Positions 3,811-5,814 of a DNA stretch of 5,814 nucleotides are shown here, piece by piece. Under the pieces are notes generated by a model. It had not been told where the DNA came from. It did no database searches and saw only the letters and a list, made by a program, of their open reading frames with translations. Position numbers and translations under genes: made by a program. The DNA comes from Erysipelotrichaceae bacterium (GTDB taxonomy: Bacteria > Bacillota_I > Bacilli_A > Erysipelotrichales > Erysipelotrichaceae), in NCBI GenBank assembly GCA_020026035.1, contig JAHHRC010000084.1:1-5814 (forward strand), read 5' to 3'. Position 1 is the first letter of the stretch, and each line of letters opens with the position of its first letter.

Positions 3811-5814
3811 TGAAATCGTTTAAGAATATTGGAATGAAGATTGGATTAGCTGCGGTTGTTTGTGTAAGTGGTTGGTCTGTTCTTGCGAAAGGGAATCCAT
3901 TCCGTAAAGAAAATAAGTATCCACTTCCAATGGAAGCCTATAACCGTGATTGTCATGGGGAAGGAAAAGTGATTGCGATTATTGATTCAGGAGCGGATGT
4001 GACGCATGAGGCATTTCTGTTAAGTGATGAAAGTCAGGCGAAGCTATCGGAAAAAGATGTGAATCGGTTGATTGCAGAGAATGGATTAAAAGGGAAGTAT
4101 GTAAGTGCGAAGATTCCGTATGTATATGATTACTTCCACGATGATACAAATATTAAGTCCTATAGCGAACATGGAATGCATGTGGCTGGAATTGCTGGTG
4201 CGAATGGTGAAGTGTTTAAGGGCGTAGCCAATGAAGCACAGTTGTTACTGATGAAGGTATTCCCTGATGAGGGTTTGAACTTTACGTTTGAAAATGCCGA
4301 GTTGTACATTCAGGCAATGAAGGATGCGATTGTACTAGGTGCGGATGTGATTAACCTAAGTTTAGGAACAGGTGCTGGTACGACGTTGTTTGTAAATCCA
4401 GAGATGATTGCAGTTTGTGATCAATGTGAAGAGTTAGGAATTGCGGTGAATATTGCCTGTGGGAATAATGGCTATTATGGGTTTGGTTTAGCGAAGCCTA
4501 GAAGTGAGAATCCGGACTATGGGGTTATTGCCATGCCAGCGATTCTTCCAAATGTAACTGCGGTTGCGAGTATGGATGGGGACTTTGTCAGTGAAACAAT
4601 GGTGTTTGCAGGTGAAAAGCGGTTTGCTTATAAACATTGTTATCAGGATCGTCACTGTTTAGCGACACCACTTCAATATGGTCATGAATATGAATTAGTT
4701 GATTGTGGAAGTGGGGAAGAGGAATACTTCCCAGAGGATTTGGATTTAAGAGGCAAGATTGCTATTTGTAAGCGCGGAAAGTTTACCTTCCGTCAGTTGC
4801 AAGCAAAGGCATCCCATGCGTTAGCTGCGGGGATTATTATCTACAACAATGAAGACAATACGGATGAGCTTGTACAGCTGGATGGAAGTGAGTTTGGTGT
4901 TAGTGCGGTTACAATGAAGTATCAAGATGGTGTGGAGTTGCTTGCTTTGCATCAACCGATTGTGTTCTTTGAAGAAGAATTGGCGGTGGATAATCCAAAT
5001 AAGCGAACAATGAATGAGTTTTCGGCGATTGGGTTGACCAATGAGTCGGTGTTTAAACCAGACATTACTGCGCCTGGTGGAAGTATTGAATCATTAGGGA
5101 ATGATCAATCCTACATTCGTATGTCAGGTACTTCAATGGCATCTCCTTATATTGCTGGTGTTATGGCCCTTGGTTTAGAACGAGCAGAACAAATGTATCC
5201 TACATTGTCTAAGAAGGAGCAGTTGCAACTAGTGAAGCGCATGCTGTATTCCAGTGCACGGCCATTGAGTCGTGATGGTGTGCTAGTGTCTCCGCGGAAA
5301 CAAGGTTCTGGAATTGTGGATATTGATGGTGTGATGAATGCGAAGGTGATTGCCTATGCAAGTGAAGAACAAGCGAAGGTGCATTTAGGGGATGTGAGTG
5401 ATACCTTGACCGTTCCTATGACATTACAAAATCTTAGTGATGAAACGGTTACGTTAAAAGGGTCGTATGTTTTATTGAAAGATGAAGTAGTGGATGGTGT
5501 GTTTACTTTAAGAAGTGAAACGGTTCGTGAAGAAGTGGTGGAGGATGTTGTGTTGAAGCCGCTTGAAGTGAAAACGATTGAACACGTGATTGATATTTCC
5601 GATATTGATTATTCTTCGGAACAAGTGAATGGATACTTCATTGATGGGTTTGTGCAATATGAATATGGGCCAAAAGATCCACTTGTGAGTATGGCGTTTA
5701 CAAGTTTTAAAGGAGACTATGAGGCATTGCCGGTATTGGAGAAACCGATTTATGAGTTTAAAGACCAAAAACCAATCTATTACAACAATGAATCCTATGA
5801 GAATTACTTTACGC
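3810..5814 (+). CDS. Secreted subtilisin-family (S8) serine protease, lactocepin/C5a-peptidase type, 3'-truncated by the window
   Basis: The visible 668 residues encode an endopeptidase expected to act outside the cell. Residues 1-26 are a signal peptide with a likely cut after S-V-L-A. The triad is complete: Asp59 in V-I-A-I-I-D-S-G, His121 in E-H-G-M-H-V-A-G-I, and Ser442 in M-S-G-T-S-M-A-S-P. The oxyanion Asn219 lies in A-C-G-N-N-G. A PA domain is inserted between Asn219 and Ser442 (about 285-390; G-K-I-A-I-C-K-R-G-K-F-T-F is diagnostic). Residues about 520-650 match the Fn3-like domain that follows the catalytic domain in C5a peptidase and lactocepin, ending G-F-V-Q-Y ... S-F-K-G-D-Y ... 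P-V-L. The D-S-G-A-D-V-T-H-E-A-F motif also points to this subfamily. Known relatives exceed 1000 residues, so several hundred probably lie beyond the edge, including any wall anchor. Odd points: only about 15-25 residues between signal cleavage and the catalytic core, so no normal propeptide; Met replaces the usual Thr of HGTH; and eight cysteines occur in the mature catalytic/PA part. It is the second gene of the operon, overlapping the LRR gene by one base. Substrate unknown. Confidence 0.95.
   Translation, partial: MKSFKNIGMKIGLAAVVCVSGWSVLAKGNPFRKENKYPLPMEAYNRDCHGEGKVIAIIDSGADVTHEAFLLSDESQAKLSEKDVNRLIAENGLKGKYVSAKIPYVYDYFHDDTNIKSYSEHGMHVAGIAGANGEVFKGVANEAQLLLMKVFPDEGLNFTFENAELYIQAMKDAIVLGADVINLSLGTGAGTTLFVNPEMIAVCDQCEELGIAVNIACGNNGYYGFGLAKPRSENPDYGVIAMPAILPNVTAVASMDGDFVSETMVFAGEKRFAYKHCYQDRHCLATPLQYGHEYELVDCGSGEEEYFPEDLDLRGKIAICKRGKFTFRQLQAKASHALAAGIIIYNNEDNTDELVQLDGSEFGVSAVTMKYQDGVELLALHQPIVFFEEELAVDNPNKRTMNEFSAIGLTNESVFKPDITAPGGSIESLGNDQSYIRMSGTSMASPYIAGVMALGLERAEQMYPTLSKKEQLQLVKRMLYSSARPLSRDGVLVSPRKQGSGIVDIDGVMNAKVIAYASEEQAKVHLGDVSDTLTVPMTLQNLSDETVTLKGSYVLLKDEVVDGVFTLRSETVREEVVEDVVLKPLEVKTIEHVIDISDIDYSSEQVNGYFIDGFVQYEYGPKDPLVSMAFTSFKGDYEALPVLEKPIYEFKDQKPIYYNNESYENYFT

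Noticed and set aside
3780..3830. Internal promoter or terminator between the two genes
   Set aside because: There is no intergenic space, no hairpin with a T-tract, and no convincing -35/-10 pair; the genes overlap by one base.
3846..3872. Possible lipoprotein signal at Cys18 of the protease
   Set aside because: The preceding residues are A-V-V; a lipobox needs Gly, Ala or Ser directly before Cys. The V-L-A site at 24-26 is a better signal peptidase I site.
5508..5768. Minus-strand open frame of 86 codons
   Set aside because: It lies inside the Fn3-like domain of the protease, whose sequence matches its family. The antisense product shows no recognisable motif.
1..5814. CRISPR arrays, tRNA/rRNA genes, insertion sequences, attachment sites
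   Set aside because: I saw no direct repeat-spacer pattern, cloverleaf, transposase or terminal inverted repeats. Repetition in the window is explained by the protein repeats and the stalk.

Overview
The window reads as chromosomal DNA of a low- to moderate-GC Gram-positive bacterium (Bacillota). The signs are strong GGAGG-type ribosome binding sites, a near-consensus sigma-A promoter with an extended -10, a U-tailed intrinsic terminator, and two large exported proteins of types common on Gram-positive surfaces. A member of the Erysipelotrichia or a related host-associated Firmicute would fit, but that is a guess; nothing here fixes the genus. The + strand is clearly G- and purine-rich, especially after about 1 kb, as expected of leading-strand genes.

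Layout. Bases 1-25 probably hold the last codons of an upstream gene, followed at once by an intrinsic terminator (31-61). A promoter (TTGACA 107-112, TGTTATGCT 126-134) then starts a new transcription unit. A small perfect hairpin (144-159) and a good Shine-Dalgarno site lead into a GTG start at 175. The first gene (175-3810) encodes a 1211-residue exported protein: an N-terminal hydrophobic segment, a 150-residue Val/Glu/Lys/Pro stalk, three separate blocks of BspA-type leucine-rich repeats, a DUF5011-like Ig-fold domain between blocks 1 and 2, and an unrecognised, probably beta-rich C-terminal third. Its stop codon overlaps the ATG of the second gene (TAATG, 3808-3812). The second gene runs off the right edge and encodes a secreted subtilisin-family (S8) protease of the lactocepin/C5a-peptidase type, with a complete catalytic triad, an inserted PA domain and the start of the Fn3-like region.

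How the genes may work together. One promoter and a one-base stop/start overlap imply co-expression and translational coupling of a stalked LRR surface protein with a cell-envelope protease. The simplest reading is an adhesin or ligand-binding protein paired with a protease that processes it, processes its ligand, or degrades host or dietary protein at the same site. This is inference from context. The most unusual points are the coupled pairing itself, the near-absence of a propeptide in the protease, its eight cysteines in the catalytic/PA part, and the repeated capped-LRR architecture of the partner. No RNA genes, mobile elements, CRISPR arrays or attachment sites were seen.
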